A stretch of 51,179 nucleotides of DNA, from the NCBI GenBank assembly GCA_031270945.1, contig JAISWZ010000460.1, positions 1 through 51,179 of the forward strand. Reading direction: 5' to 3'. The translations under genes were made by a program, and so were the position numbers. Below are positions 24,900 through 33,429 of the stretch, one piece after another. The number at the start of each line of letters is the position of its first letter. Within the stretch, counting starts at the first letter, position 1. The notes under the pieces were generated by a model. That model searched no databases. It saw nothing but the letters and a program-made list of their open reading frames with translations, and was not told the origin of the DNA. Source of the stretch: Clostridiales bacterium (GTDB taxonomy: Bacteria > Bacillota > Clostridia > Lachnospirales > WQUN01).

Positions 24900-25439
24900 G
24901 TGGAAAACCAGCGCGTACGCCTGTCCAAGACATTAATGAAAGACGCTCTCGTAGTCATCATGAAAGACAAGCCATTCGAGAAGATCACAGTCTATGAAAT
25001 ATGCAAGACAGCCGGGATCAACAGATCTACGTTTTACAAGCATTACGGCAGCCAGAGCGACGTGCTGGCTGACATTGAAAACGACCTGTTTGCGGCGCTT
25101 GAAAGACACATGCTTTCAAGCGGATGCGATCTCGACAACCTCGTGAAAGTGACTCAATTCCTGTCTTCGGAAAGCGAGAAGTGGCGGAGCCTCATTAACG
25201 CCGTGCCTAGCGACGAGATCATAAGCAAGATTTTCACAGCGAAAATTGTTAGGACTCTTATGGCAAACCATGCATGGAAGCTCAGGAGCGCCAGGCAGGA
25301 GGAGTACGCGCTTTTGTTCTTTTGCACTGGCGGATACGGCATTTTGCGCAAATGGCTTAATGAGGGCACTGTGGATTCGCCTGAGGAAATAGCGTTGCTT
25401 ATAATCGAGTTGATGGGGAAAGTGCTCAAGACTGATTGA
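24900..25439 (+). CDS. TetR/AcrR-family regulator (intact copy)
   Basis: 179-residue regulator. An N-terminal helix-turn-helix (ITVYEICKTAGINRSTFYKHYGSQSDVLADIE) is followed by an all-helical ligand/dimer domain. The GTG at 24900 is preferred because GGAGG is 7 nt upstream and the family typically starts near NRRVRLTK; an ATG two codons earlier sits too close to the site. It is divergent from the APH-like kinase with facing promoters, so it probably controls that gene and itself. The first 11 codons survive in units 1 and 2. Confidence 0.85.
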   Translation: MENQRVRLSKTLMKDALVVIMKDKPFEKITVYEICKTAGINRSTFYKHYGSQSDVLADIENDLFAALERHMLSSGCDLDNLVKVTQFLSSESEKWRSLINAVPSDEIISKIFTAKIVRTLMANHAWKLRSARQEEYALLFFCTGGYGILRKWLNEGTVDSPEEIALLIIELMGKVLKTD

Positions 25440-25464
25440 CGTGAAACCAAGATCTCTGCGCTTT

Positions 25465-25497
25465 GCAAGCGAAAAATCTGGAAGGTTTTTCGCTTGC
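25465..25497. other. Hairpin downstream of tetR
   Basis: GCAAGCGAAAAA / TTTTTCGCTTGC, 12 bp with a 9-nt loop, 25 bp after the stop. It has no U-run, so it is a weak terminator candidate. Confidence 0.5.
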
Positions 25498-25572
25498 GGA
25501 CAGTGATGTACTGGAATAATCAGCAAGTAGAGAAAAGTTAGGGGGAGAGTTTCGAGGCGAACCGCATGGGCA

Positions 25573-25588
25573 GGTTAAACGTTTAACC
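25573..25588. promoter_or_regulatory. 16-bp perfect palindrome, LacI-type operator look
   Basis: GGTTAAACGTTTAACC, with the central CG typical of LacI/GalR operators. No LacI gene lies in the window and the next gene starts 500 bp away. Confidence 0.35.
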
Positions 25589-26093
25589 CAAATGTTAAAA
25601 ATTGTCTTAAAAAGTCCCGCGCGAAACTTAGGCGCTAGAAATCAGAAAAACTCATAAGATAATACAAGTCAACAATGGGCTATAGACATACGGCTTACAA
25701 GCGCTACACGCCAGGTATTTATTAAATACATTGTTAATCAAACAGAATATTGACCCCAGAAATGCGCTGACAGCGCGAGAAACCACGCATGCAATCGGTC
25801 GCTTAAGGCTTAAAATCCTGCTTGCTTGGACTTGAGCACGGCGGCTAAAATGCAAAAGAAAAGCCGATATTTTCTCGTATGTAAGATGGGGCGGCCAAAG
25901 CGCTTATCCAAATTTAGTTCGGGGCGAATTAAGCTTTTATGCAAGGCTTGATTCCGCCTTCTCTTAAATTTGCGATAGGCTCTTGAATCGCTGGGGCTTT
26001 GGGCACATCCCGTTTTGGGTGCGCCTTTTCGCCAAAGCGCCAGCGGATTCGCATGGAACAGCCAAGGATTGCGCATTGCCACGGAGGTGGACT
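25589..26093. other. Non-coding interval before the DUF3160 gene
   Basis: No credible gene; the open frames are antisense or unsupported. An AT-rich part near 25650-25760 gives way to more GC-rich leader sequence. I see no clear promoter. Confidence 0.45.
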
Positions 26094-28619
26094 ATGAATT
26101 TGAGGTCATTTGGCAAGTTCGTTGCTTTAGCCATGGTTGCGGCTGTTGTTGCCGCATGCGGCAACGGGTCTGGGTCGGTGCCGACAGCCGTGCCGGCGCC
26201 ATCGGTTTCGGAAAGCCCGGCTGTCCAGTCTCAAAAGGAGACTGGGAAAGCTCAGACTGCAGGAGAAGCTATCTCTAAGATGGTTGAGGCGGTATCAAGC
26301 GCCAATCCCGTCAAGTCATTTGAGCCGCTGTCAGTGAAGGCCCAAGCGAAGCCTTCGATAGAAGTGAAAGAGGATCTCTCAAACATCGCTAACATATCGA
26401 GCTTTCCTGACTTGACTGACTCTCAGAGACAGCTGATATGGAAAAACGGGTTTGTGGTCTCGCCCACTGTGCAGCAGCAGCTGTTTTATATCTACGAGGA
26501 GAACGACTATCTTTTGATTCCGAACTTCGTGACTACAGACGTTGTCTTGCAACTCTACCACACATTTTATGACTATAGCCTTAGGAACGCTGAGACTGAA
26601 AGCTTTTTGCCAGCCCTAGAAAAGCTGACAAACGGCATGGCCGACAAGCTCTTGAAATTTGAAGCAAGCGACAGCAAAGTAAGCGAGGCAAAAGACAAGG
26701 CGCTTGCCTATTTTGCAACGGCGCTTTGCTTGCTCGAAGGATATGGAAGCCCTGCGGAAGCGCCAAAGCTGGCGGCTATTCCTGACAGGGCGAAAGACTT
26801 GGCTTCAAAGGAGCTGGCTCTAGCCAAGGCGGCTTCCGGCTTGGAGAAGTCCCCGCTGACTGGGATCAACACATACTACAGCATGTTCAAGATCAGGGGG
26901 CATTACACGAGAAGCGAGGAATTCGAAAAGTACTTTGGAGCTATGATGTGGTACGGAGTGATGAGCTTTCCCATTTATGACATAGAGAAGGAAGTCGCTG
27001 ATCTTGACGCGGCCAGGGTAACATTTCTGCTTTCGGCTCTTCTTGCTGAAGATTCCTTGGGCGATCCGCTGCTGGCCTCATGGGAGAACGTATACAGCCC
27101 GACCGCCTTCTTTGTTGGAGACTCGGACGATCTGACCCCGCTGGAAGCGCTTGATGTTATCACGCCGGCTTTCGGAGTGGAAAGCCTGTCCGGCGATGGC
27201 TGGACCCAATTTGTCAAGGCCCTCGCTGATGACGAAAAAGTGGCTGACGCCGCCTCCCGCTTGGCCAACGCAAGGGAAGCGAAGATCCAAAGCGGTTATG
27301 ACGGCACCTCATACTTCAGGTTCATGGGGCAAAGGTATACCCCAGACTCTGAGGTCCTGCAAAAGCTTTCTGACGCGCTTCTAAGGCCTGTCCCATCCGG
27401 GCTGGATGTGGCGGCTGTTTTGGGAAGCTCGAACGCCAAAGGCTATATTGACCAATACCTGAAGCCTCAAGAAACTTGGGCTGCTTACCCCGAAGTCTTC
27501 GCGCAGGTGAAGAAAAGCTTTGACTCCATTTCAAGCGAGAAGTGGAGATCGAACATGTACCACGGCTGGCTGTGGTCTCTCAAGCCACTTTTGGAGACGC
27601 CAGAAGATATTGATAATTGGCCGCTTTTCGCCCAATCAAGCGCATGGGCTGACAAAAACCTGTCTACCGCCTTGGCTAGCTGGGCGGAACTCAAGCACGA
27701 CACTGTCCTTTACGGCAAGCCTTCTGGAGCGGAGCGCGGAGGCGGAGAAGAGACCAACTTCCCGGGATATGTGGAGCCTAATATCGGAGTGTATGAGAGG
27801 CTCTTGTGGCTGACTGACTATTCCAGGGAAAACCTCGAAGCCAGAGGCCTTCTGAGCGAAAGCCTGAAATCCAAGTCGGAAAGCGTTTCCGATCTTTTAA
27901 AGCTTTTGCTTGAATGCTCCAAGAAGGAGCTCTCGGGCATCCCGCTGACCCTTGAAGAGATTGAAAAGATCCAGTACATCGGAGGAACCCTTGAATACCT
28001 GTCCTCAACAATAGCGACAGATGGCACGATAGAGAGATGGTTTGAGATAGAGTCTGAAGTCGAGAGAAACATGGCGGTGGCGGTAGATGTCCACTATACG
28101 CCAGCAGGAATACTCTCCGAGATGGTTGGAACAGCGGCTGAGATTTTGGCTGTAGTCGAGTATAACGGCATCCCGGTACTAACCAGAGGCGCTGTGTTCG
28201 ACTATTATGAGGCTCTTGTTGACACTCCATACACTGACGAGGAATGGCAAGCGGCAGTTAACGAAAGCAGAGCGCCGGAACGCCCGGCCTGGACTAAATC
28301 CTTCTTCACCTATATAGGATCGGACATCCCGAAGCCCACCTACGAGGCAAGCGTCTATCTTCTTGAAGACAGCGATTCCAGGCTTTTGACTGAAGCTGAC
28401 ATCGAAGGCATGGCCGCCCAGTTCCTGCGCCACGCCAGAAACGAGATCTACGCCAGGCATGGCAGGAGATTTGAGGCGGAGGACTTGCAAAATTACTTTA
28501 ATCAGCAGATATGGTACACTGCTTCTGTAGACGCCGACAAATTTGACGAAAGCAGGCTTTCAGGAATCGAAAAAGCCAATATAGGCTTCCTTGCTGAAGC
28601 GGAGAAAAAGATTGAATAA
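26094..28619 (+). CDS. DUF3160/YARHG-domain lipoprotein
   Basis: 841-residue surface lipoprotein. A signal peptide with lipobox VVAAC (Cys near residue 22) is followed by a ~60-residue Ser/Ala/Pro linker. A long DUF3160 region starts near residue 90 (FPDLTDSQRQLIWKNGFVVS). The end holds a YARHG domain (ARNEIYARHGRRFEAEDLQNYF), found in secreted proteins of many Bacillota. The ATG at 26094 has GGAGGTGG upstream and begins the signal peptide; a longer frame would hide it. No enzymatic role is established for either domain, and it has no operon partners. A palindromic element abuts the stop codon. Confidence 0.85.
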   Translation: MNLRSFGKFVALAMVAAVVAACGNGSGSVPTAVPAPSVSESPAVQSQKETGKAQTAGEAISKMVEAVSSANPVKSFEPLSVKAQAKPSIEVKEDLSNIANISSFPDLTDSQRQLIWKNGFVVSPTVQQQLFYIYEENDYLLIPNFVTTDVVLQLYHTFYDYSLRNAETESFLPALEKLTNGMADKLLKFEASDSKVSEAKDKALAYFATALCLLEGYGSPAEAPKLAAIPDRAKDLASKELALAKAASGLEKSPLTGINTYYSMFKIRGHYTRSEEFEKYFGAMMWYGVMSFPIYDIEKEVADLDAARVTFLLSALLAEDSLGDPLLASWENVYSPTAFFVGDSDDLTPLEALDVITPAFGVESLSGDGWTQFVKALADDEKVADAASRLANAREAKIQSGYDGTSYFRFMGQRYTPDSEVLQKLSDALLRPVPSGLDVAAVLGSSNAKGYIDQYLKPQETWAAYPEVFAQVKKSFDSISSEKWRSNMYHGWLWSLKPLLETPEDIDNWPLFAQSSAWADKNLSTALASWAELKHDTVLYGKPSGAERGGGEETNFPGYVEPNIGVYERLLWLTDYSRENLEARGLLSESLKSKSESVSDLLKLLLECSKKELSGIPLTLEEIEKIQYIGGTLEYLSSTIATDGTIERWFEIESEVERNMAVAVDVHYTPAGILSEMVGTAAEILAVVEYNGIPVLTRGAVFDYYEALVDTPYTDEEWQAAVNESRAPERPAWTKSFFTYIGSDIPKPTYEASVYLLEDSDSRLLTEADIEGMAAQFLRHARNEIYARHGRRFEAEDLQNYFNQQIWYTASVDADKFDESRLSGIEKANIGFLAEAEKKIE

Positions 28620-28718
28620 GAGCATATCCCAAAATTAATTCCATGGCTTGAAAAATTCCGGCGTTGAAGCATTCGCCAGGAATTTTTCTGCGCCTTAATG
28701 GAATTTTGGGATATGCAC
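28620..28718 (+). repeat. Palindromic element abutting a stop codon
   Basis: Complete 99-bp copy beginning at the base after the TAA of the DUF3160 gene, as at 6234. Termini GAGCATATCCCAAAATTAA and GGAATTTTGGGATATGCAC. Confidence 0.9.
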
Positions 28719-28720
28719 TA

Positions 28721-28760
28721 GATAAAACAAGATAAAACAAGATAAAATAAGATAAAGCAA
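28721..28760 (+). repeat. 10-bp tandem repeat, four units
   Basis: GATAAAACAA repeated four times with one change in unit 3 and one in unit 4, three bases after the palindromic element. Confidence 0.9.
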
Positions 28761-28766
28761 TATTTG

Positions 28767-28795
28767 CCCCAGCAGCCGGATCTCGGCTGCTGGGG
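28767..28795 (+). terminator. Intrinsic terminator
   Basis: CCCCAGCAGCC / GGCTGCTGGGG with a 7-nt loop, then TTATTCT. It would close the DUF3160 transcript upstream of the LarA gene. Confidence 0.7.
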
Positions 28796-28848
28796 TTATT
28801 CTACATACGAGCGGCATGACTAAAACTTTACTTGAATAGGGGATCTCT

Positions 28849-30105
28849 ATGAGGCTTGAAGTAGGCTTTGGAACTGGCGTCCAGGCTTTTGACGTTCCAG
28901 AAGCGAATTGCGTTGGCGTAATGCATCCCAATAAGCTGGAAACCGGGCTGGCTGGCATAGAAGCGGTTAAGGCGGCGCTTGTTGCGCCTCTAGGCTCAAA
29001 ACGCCTGTCCAGCATTGTCAAGCCTGGCGAGAAGGTCGTGATTGTCACAAGCGACAGCACAAGGCCCATGCCAAGCAAAAAGGTGCTTCCGTCTGTGCTG
29101 GACGAACTCGAAGAAACAGCGAACTTGAAAGATGTGACCGTTGTCATAGCGCTTGGAACCCACAAGCCGCATTCAGAAGAAGAGATCAGAAAGCTGGTTG
29201 GAGACGAGTCCTTCGAGCGGGTTCATTGCGTCAACGGCGATCCCAATGATTGCTTGCGCATGGGGGTTACGTCTTCTGGCACTCCTGTTGAGATCACTCG
29301 AGTTGTGGCGCAAGCCGATAGGCGGGTGGCGCTGGGAAACATTGAGTTTCATTACTTTGCAGGGTACAGCGGAGGAGCGAAAGCCATTTTGCCTGGAGTG
29401 GCCAGCAGGGCAGCCATTCATGCCAACCATAGGTGGATGGTCGAAGATTTGGCGGCGGCGGGCCGGATTGATGACAACCCGGTAAGAAGGGACATAGACG
29501 AAGCTCTGAAGTTCTGCCCCTTGGACTTCATAGTAAATGTTGTCTTGGATGAAAAGAAGGAGATTGTTTACGCGATCTCTGGAGATCCGATCAAAGCCCA
29601 TAGGGAAGGCTGCAGGTTCCTCAATAGCTATTACGCGGCGCCTTTGGAAAAGAGGGCTGACATAGTCATAGCCTCCCAAGGCGGAGCGCCCAAAGACGCG
29701 GATCTGGCCCAAACCCAAAAGGCCTTGGAAAACGCGAAGCATGCCGTGCGCGACGGCGGGATCACAATATTGGTTGGCGCATGCGGCAAAGGCTTAGGCG
29801 AAAAGGTCTTTCAAGAATGGATGACAACAAGCCCCTCTCCTGATTTCATGATTGACAGGATAAAGCGGGACTTCCAGCTGGGAGGGCACAAGGCGGCTTC
29901 CATTGCCTTGGCGCTGAAGAAGTTTGAGATTTACCTGGTGAGCGAGATGGATCCCGGGCTGGTTAGAAGCGCGCTGCTTCAACCGTTTTCTTCTGTCCAG
30001 GAAGCGCTGGACAAGGCGTTTGAAAAGCTGGGGAAAGACGCGTCTGTTTTGGTTATGCCAAGCGCAGGATCTACGCTGCCGGTTGTGGGGAGGTTTGACT
30101 CGTAA
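28849..30105 (+). CDS. larA: LarA-family nickel-dependent racemase
   Basis: 418-residue LarA-type enzyme; the founding member interconverts L- and D-lactate with a nickel-pincer nucleotide. ALGTHKPHS holds two His (H105, H108), GNIEFHYFAGYSGGAKAILPG holds H168 and K178, the lysine that tethers the cofactor, and HANHRW holds H194. TSDSTRPMPS is the N-terminal family motif. AGGGG lies before ATG 28849. None of the cofactor-making genes (larB, larC, larE) is present here, so maturation must come from elsewhere. Family members act on varied 2-hydroxy acids, so lactate is only the default guess. It is monocistronic. Confidence 0.85.
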   Translation: MRLEVGFGTGVQAFDVPEANCVGVMHPNKLETGLAGIEAVKAALVAPLGSKRLSSIVKPGEKVVIVTSDSTRPMPSKKVLPSVLDELEETANLKDVTVVIALGTHKPHSEEEIRKLVGDESFERVHCVNGDPNDCLRMGVTSSGTPVEITRVVAQADRRVALGNIEFHYFAGYSGGAKAILPGVASRAAIHANHRWMVEDLAAAGRIDDNPVRRDIDEALKFCPLDFIVNVVLDEKKEIVYAISGDPIKAHREGCRFLNSYYAAPLEKRADIVIASQGGAPKDADLAQTQKALENAKHAVRDGGITILVGACGKGLGEKVFQEWMTTSPSPDFMIDRIKRDFQLGGHKAASIALALKKFEIYLVSEMDPGLVRSALLQPFSSVQEALDKAFEKLGKDASVLVMPSAGSTLPVVGRFDS

Positions 30106-30149
30106 TAAGTTACAGGGAAGCACTCACTTGTTTTTGTTTCTTTCTTAAC

Positions 30150-30290
30150 TCGAAATAAGAAACATGAAAACGCCTTTTTATTTTGATTTGGCATGGTAGG
30201 TCGAAATAAGGGTTCGGAAACCTCTTTTTATTTTGACTTCGCATGACAAATCAAAACAAGGGGCTCGAAAACCTCTTCTTTTTTTGACTT
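30150..30290 (+). repeat. 50-bp tandem repeat, three units, each a weak hairpin
   Basis: Units near 30150, 30201 and 30251 run from TCGAAATAAG to TTTTATTTTGACTTCG. Within a unit, GTCGAAATAA and TTATTTTGAC face each other. The repeats fill the spacer between the LarA and Fic genes. Confidence 0.8.
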
Positions 30291-30401
30291 CGCTGAAAAT
30301 CGATAAGCATTTAGACTCGTGACAAAGAGAAAATAGGTCAAATATAAACTGTTAAATTATCCGGGCTTTCGCGCTCTAGAGCTATCCAAAGGAGATGAGC
30401 T

Positions 30402-31553
30402 ATGTCAAACCCACGCTCCGGGTTCTTGAAAACAAACCTTTCAGGAGAATCCTCCTACAAATCTTTTACGCCGGTACCCTTGCCGCCAAATCCGCCAATA
30501 GTCCTTGACGATGAGGCGCATTATCTTCTGCTGGAGGCAAACAAGCAGATTGTAAAGCTTAACATTCTTACTCAGTTCTTTCCTAACGCCGACTTGTTTG
30601 TCACCATGTGCGTCCGCAAGGAAGCGCTGATGTCAAGCCAGATCGAAGGAATTCGGGCAACGCTTGAAGACGCGCTTGATCCGTATATAAAAGAGAATGC
30701 TAACCGCAATGTGGCCGATGTCATCAATCTTATAAAGGCGGCGGATTTTGCATTAGCAAAGCAAGAAAAGCTGCCGCTTTGCAACAGGCTTATAAGAGAA
30801 ACCCATGAAGTCTTAATGGAGGGCGTTCGAGGCCAGGAAAAAAATCCTGGAGAATATCGCCGCTCGCAAAACTGGATAGGCGGGCAAGGCAGCAATATCA
30901 CAAACGCCAGATATGTGCCGCCAAACGTTGAAGATATGAACGATGCCATGAATGAGCTTGAAAAGTACATGAATGCTGATGATGAGGTCGATTCGCTGGT
31001 TCGGGCCGCGCTGATCCATTACCAGTTTGAAACCATCCATCCGTTCCTGGACGGAAACGGGCGCATAGGCAGGCTCTTAATCACACTGTTCTTGATGGAC
31101 AAGGGTACGCTTGGAAAACCCAACCTTTACATCTCCTACTTTCTCAAAAGAAACCGCGCCGAGTACTATGAGCGGATGACCGATGTCAGAAACAGGGGCA
31201 GCTACGAGCAATGGATCAAATTTTTCCTGAGAGCGGTGCTGGAATCAGCGCAGGACGCAGTTGACAAAATTCAAAAGCTCTCAGACCTGCACAACAAGAA
31301 TTTAGAGATCGTTAAAGGCATGGGCAGGGCTTCTAAAACAGCATTGAGGCTGTTTGAGTACATCGAGCAAAGCCCTATCATAGACATCCGCAAAACGTTC
31401 GCCGATCTGGGCATGGCCTTCAGCACTGTCTCAGCGGCGGTCAACAGGCTCTGCGAAGCCCGAATATTAGCGCAAAGCGATGGGGACAAGCGCAACCGGA
31501 TGTTCAGCTATAAGGAGTATCTGGATTTGTTGCGCGAAGGGACGCAGCAGTGA
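30402..31553 (+). CDS. Fic-domain protein with N-terminal inhibitory helix
   Basis: 383-residue Fic protein, normally an AMP-transferase acting on protein hydroxyls. The active motif HPFLDGNGRIGR begins at H213 and is complete. SSQIEGI near residue 79 supplies the inhibitory Glu (E82) of class II self-inhibited Fic enzymes. A C-terminal winged helix (residues ~315-375, TFADLGMAFSTVSAAVNRL) suggests DNA binding. AAGGAG lies before ATG 30402. There is no antitoxin neighbour, in line with self-inhibition. Its target is unknown; relatives in many bacteria are stand-alone. A strong terminator follows. Confidence 0.9.
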   Translation: MSNPRSGFLKTNLSGESSYKSFTPVPLPPNPPIVLDDEAHYLLLEANKQIVKLNILTQFFPNADLFVTMCVRKEALMSSQIEGIRATLEDALDPYIKENANRNVADVINLIKAADFALAKQEKLPLCNRLIRETHEVLMEGVRGQEKNPGEYRRSQNWIGGQGSNITNARYVPPNVEDMNDAMNELEKYMNADDEVDSLVRAALIHYQFETIHPFLDGNGRIGRLLITLFLMDKGTLGKPNLYISYFLKRNRAEYYERMTDVRNRGSYEQWIKFFLRAVLESAQDAVDKIQKLSDLHNKNLEIVKGMGRASKTALRLFEYIEQSPIIDIRKTFADLGMAFSTVSAAVNRLCEARILAQSDGDKRNRMFSYKEYLDLLREGTQQ

Positions 31554-31588
31554 AAACATGTTCCTGTAACGCCGCAGGTTTCAATTTG

Positions 31589-31618
31589 AAAGCCCCTCGG
31601 TCGAAACGAGGGGCTTTT
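31589..31618 (+). terminator. Intrinsic terminator after the fic gene
   Basis: AAAGCCCCTCG / CGAGGGGCTTTT with a 7-nt loop. Confidence 0.85.
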
Positions 31619-31712
31619 GCTTTGAGCTGTGGATAGTGCGGCAAAATGCCAGCGTCTCAAGCGCCCCCCAGCGCCCCTATAAGTTAGTCGGAAAAAAATT
31701 TGATAAGAACGC

Positions 31713-31743
31713 TTGACTTGGAGTTAACTCCAGACATTATAAT
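31713..31743 (+). promoter_or_regulatory. MerR-type promoter with 19-bp spacer
   Basis: TTGACT and a perfect TATAAT are 19 bp apart, too far for normal sigma-A use. The spacer starts with the 14-bp palindrome TGGAGTTAACTCCA. This is the classical design of promoters untwisted by MerR-family activators. It lies 170 bp before the aldo/keto reductase gene. Confidence 0.75.
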
Positions 31744-31912
31744 GAACCCAAGGCCTAAAGAACGCGTCTAGACTCGATGATTCTTCGCATCGACCAACGA
31801 TCCAGGTTGAGCGCAAGCTTGGAGCATTGACTTTATGGCCTATATGAAGTTTTTACTTATCCACTGATTAACAAGCAAACAACTAAAACAGATGAGCTAT
31901 TGGAGGCGCAAA

Positions 31913-32917
31913 ATGGAATACACAAAACTAGGCAACTCAGGGCTGGATGTATCCCGGATCTGCTTGGGATGCATGGGGTTTGGCGATGTAAGCACAGGCT
32001 TCCACACTTGGGTTGTGGGCAAGGAAGAGTCAAAGAAGGCTGTGCTTGGCGCGTACGATCTGGGAATCAACTTCTTTGACACCGCAAACTGCTATTCCAG
32101 CGGCACCAGCGAGGAATACCTGGGAGAGGCGATCAAGGAGCTGCCAAGAGAAGAGATCGTGGTGGCAACAAAAGTGTTTATCCCCATGAGGGCAAAGATC
32201 GAGGGCGGCGCAAGGAAAACAGCGCCAAACGGTGGCGGGCTTTCCCGGAAGGAGATAATCTTCGAAGCGGAGCAGAGCCTCAAAAGGCTGGGGCTGGATT
32301 ATGTCGATCTTTACATCATTCACCGCTGGGACTACAAAACTCCCATCGAGGAAACCATGTCAGCGCTCCATGATCTGATCAAGAGCGGAAAAACGCGCTA
32401 TATCGGCGCTTCGGCCATGTATGCCTGGCAGTTCCAGAAAGCACAGTACACCGCTGAGAAAAACGGCTGGACAAAGTTCATATCCATGCAGAACCACTAC
32501 AACCTGCTCTACCGTGAAGAAGAGCGGGAAATGATCCCGTTGTGCATAGATCAGAAAGTCTCTTGCACTCCGTACTCGCCATTGGCGTCAGGACGCCTTT
32601 CACGCGATTGGTCTATCGCCAGCAAGAGAAGCGAAACCGATCCCGTCTACAAGGCAAAGTACGTGGGCAACGCCGAGATAGACAAGCCCATAGCTTGTCG
32701 CGTGGCAGAGCTGGCGGAAACCCACGGAGTTAGCAGATCCCAGGTTGCGCTTGCCTGGATGCTCTCAAAGCCATATATCGCCGCCCCGATCATAGGCGGG
32801 ACGAAGCTGGAGTATGTCGAGGACGCAGTGAAGTCGCTGGAAGTCGCCCTTGATCCTGATGAAATAAAAAGCTTGGAAGAGCCCTACCTGCCTCACAAGG
32901 TTGTGGGAGCAATATAG
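31913..32917 (+). CDS. Aldo/keto reductase
   Basis: 334-residue NADPH-dependent (alpha/beta)8-barrel reductase. GINFFDTANCYSSGTSEEYLG holds the catalytic Asp and Tyr, VATKVF the Lys and IIHRWD the His, a complete tetrad. The C-terminal SRSQVALAWMLSKPYIAAPIIGGTKLEYVEDAV is the cofactor-binding part. It is closest in feel to the YeaE/general stress protein group. The ATG at 31913 has GGAGG 9 nt upstream; a slightly longer frame lacks one. A MerR-type promoter upstream suggests induction by an electrophile or similar stress, which would fit detoxification of carbonyls (inference). Confidence 0.9.
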   Translation: MEYTKLGNSGLDVSRICLGCMGFGDVSTGFHTWVVGKEESKKAVLGAYDLGINFFDTANCYSSGTSEEYLGEAIKELPREEIVVATKVFIPMRAKIEGGARKTAPNGGGLSRKEIIFEAEQSLKRLGLDYVDLYIIHRWDYKTPIEETMSALHDLIKSGKTRYIGASAMYAWQFQKAQYTAEKNGWTKFISMQNHYNLLYREEEREMIPLCIDQKVSCTPYSPLASGRLSRDWSIASKRSETDPVYKAKYVGNAEIDKPIACRVAELAETHGVSRSQVALAWMLSKPYIAAPIIGGTKLEYVEDAVKSLEVALDPDEIKSLEEPYLPHKVVGAI

Positions 32918-33023
32918 GCTCTGCGATTCGGCGAAGCGCATGCTTGGATGATGCGCAGTTTGCAAAGCATAGAACGGGCATAAGGGCTATTGCAAGCCAT
33001 AAAACAAATTTTGTGACATCTTT

Positions 33024-33052
33024 AAAAGCCCCGCGATTCGCGGGGCTTTTTT
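33024..33052 (+). terminator. Intrinsic terminator
   Basis: AAAAGCCCCGCGA / TCGCGGGGCTTTTTT with almost no loop, following the reductase gene. Confidence 0.85.
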
Positions 33053-33429
33053 AGGCTCTTGCCGCCATGAAATGGCGCATGCATGAATTGACTTGTAATA
33101 AGTACAATAGCAGAAAACCTATAAACAATGAATCACGCGATAAAATATAATGATTCCAAAGACCTGCCATAGCTATAGCTTGCGTATTGAAAGGTTATAT
33201 GTTAGTATAGAATTTACACCAGCTTTACTTTTTTTAAAATTTATTCAAAAATCGAAAATTGGAATTTTTGGCATTTAATTTGCTTATGCCAGTGGGTGAA
33301 AGAACTTCGATTTTAACTCAATTGGGCGGATGCTCGTGAGCATGTCTCAACCCGCCCTTAGGCCAGGAAGGCCGCTCCGCAACATATAAAAAACAAAAGT
33401 GAAGGGATGATGTTTATGGAGGGATTGGT
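33053..33429. other. AT-rich interval with leader hairpins
   Basis: No gene seen. The right part has GGGCGG facing CCCGCCC (33326-33356) with an inner GCTCGTGAGC stem, then GGCCAGGAAGGCC, so the leader of the next gene may be structured. The left part is plain AT-rich. Confidence 0.45.
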
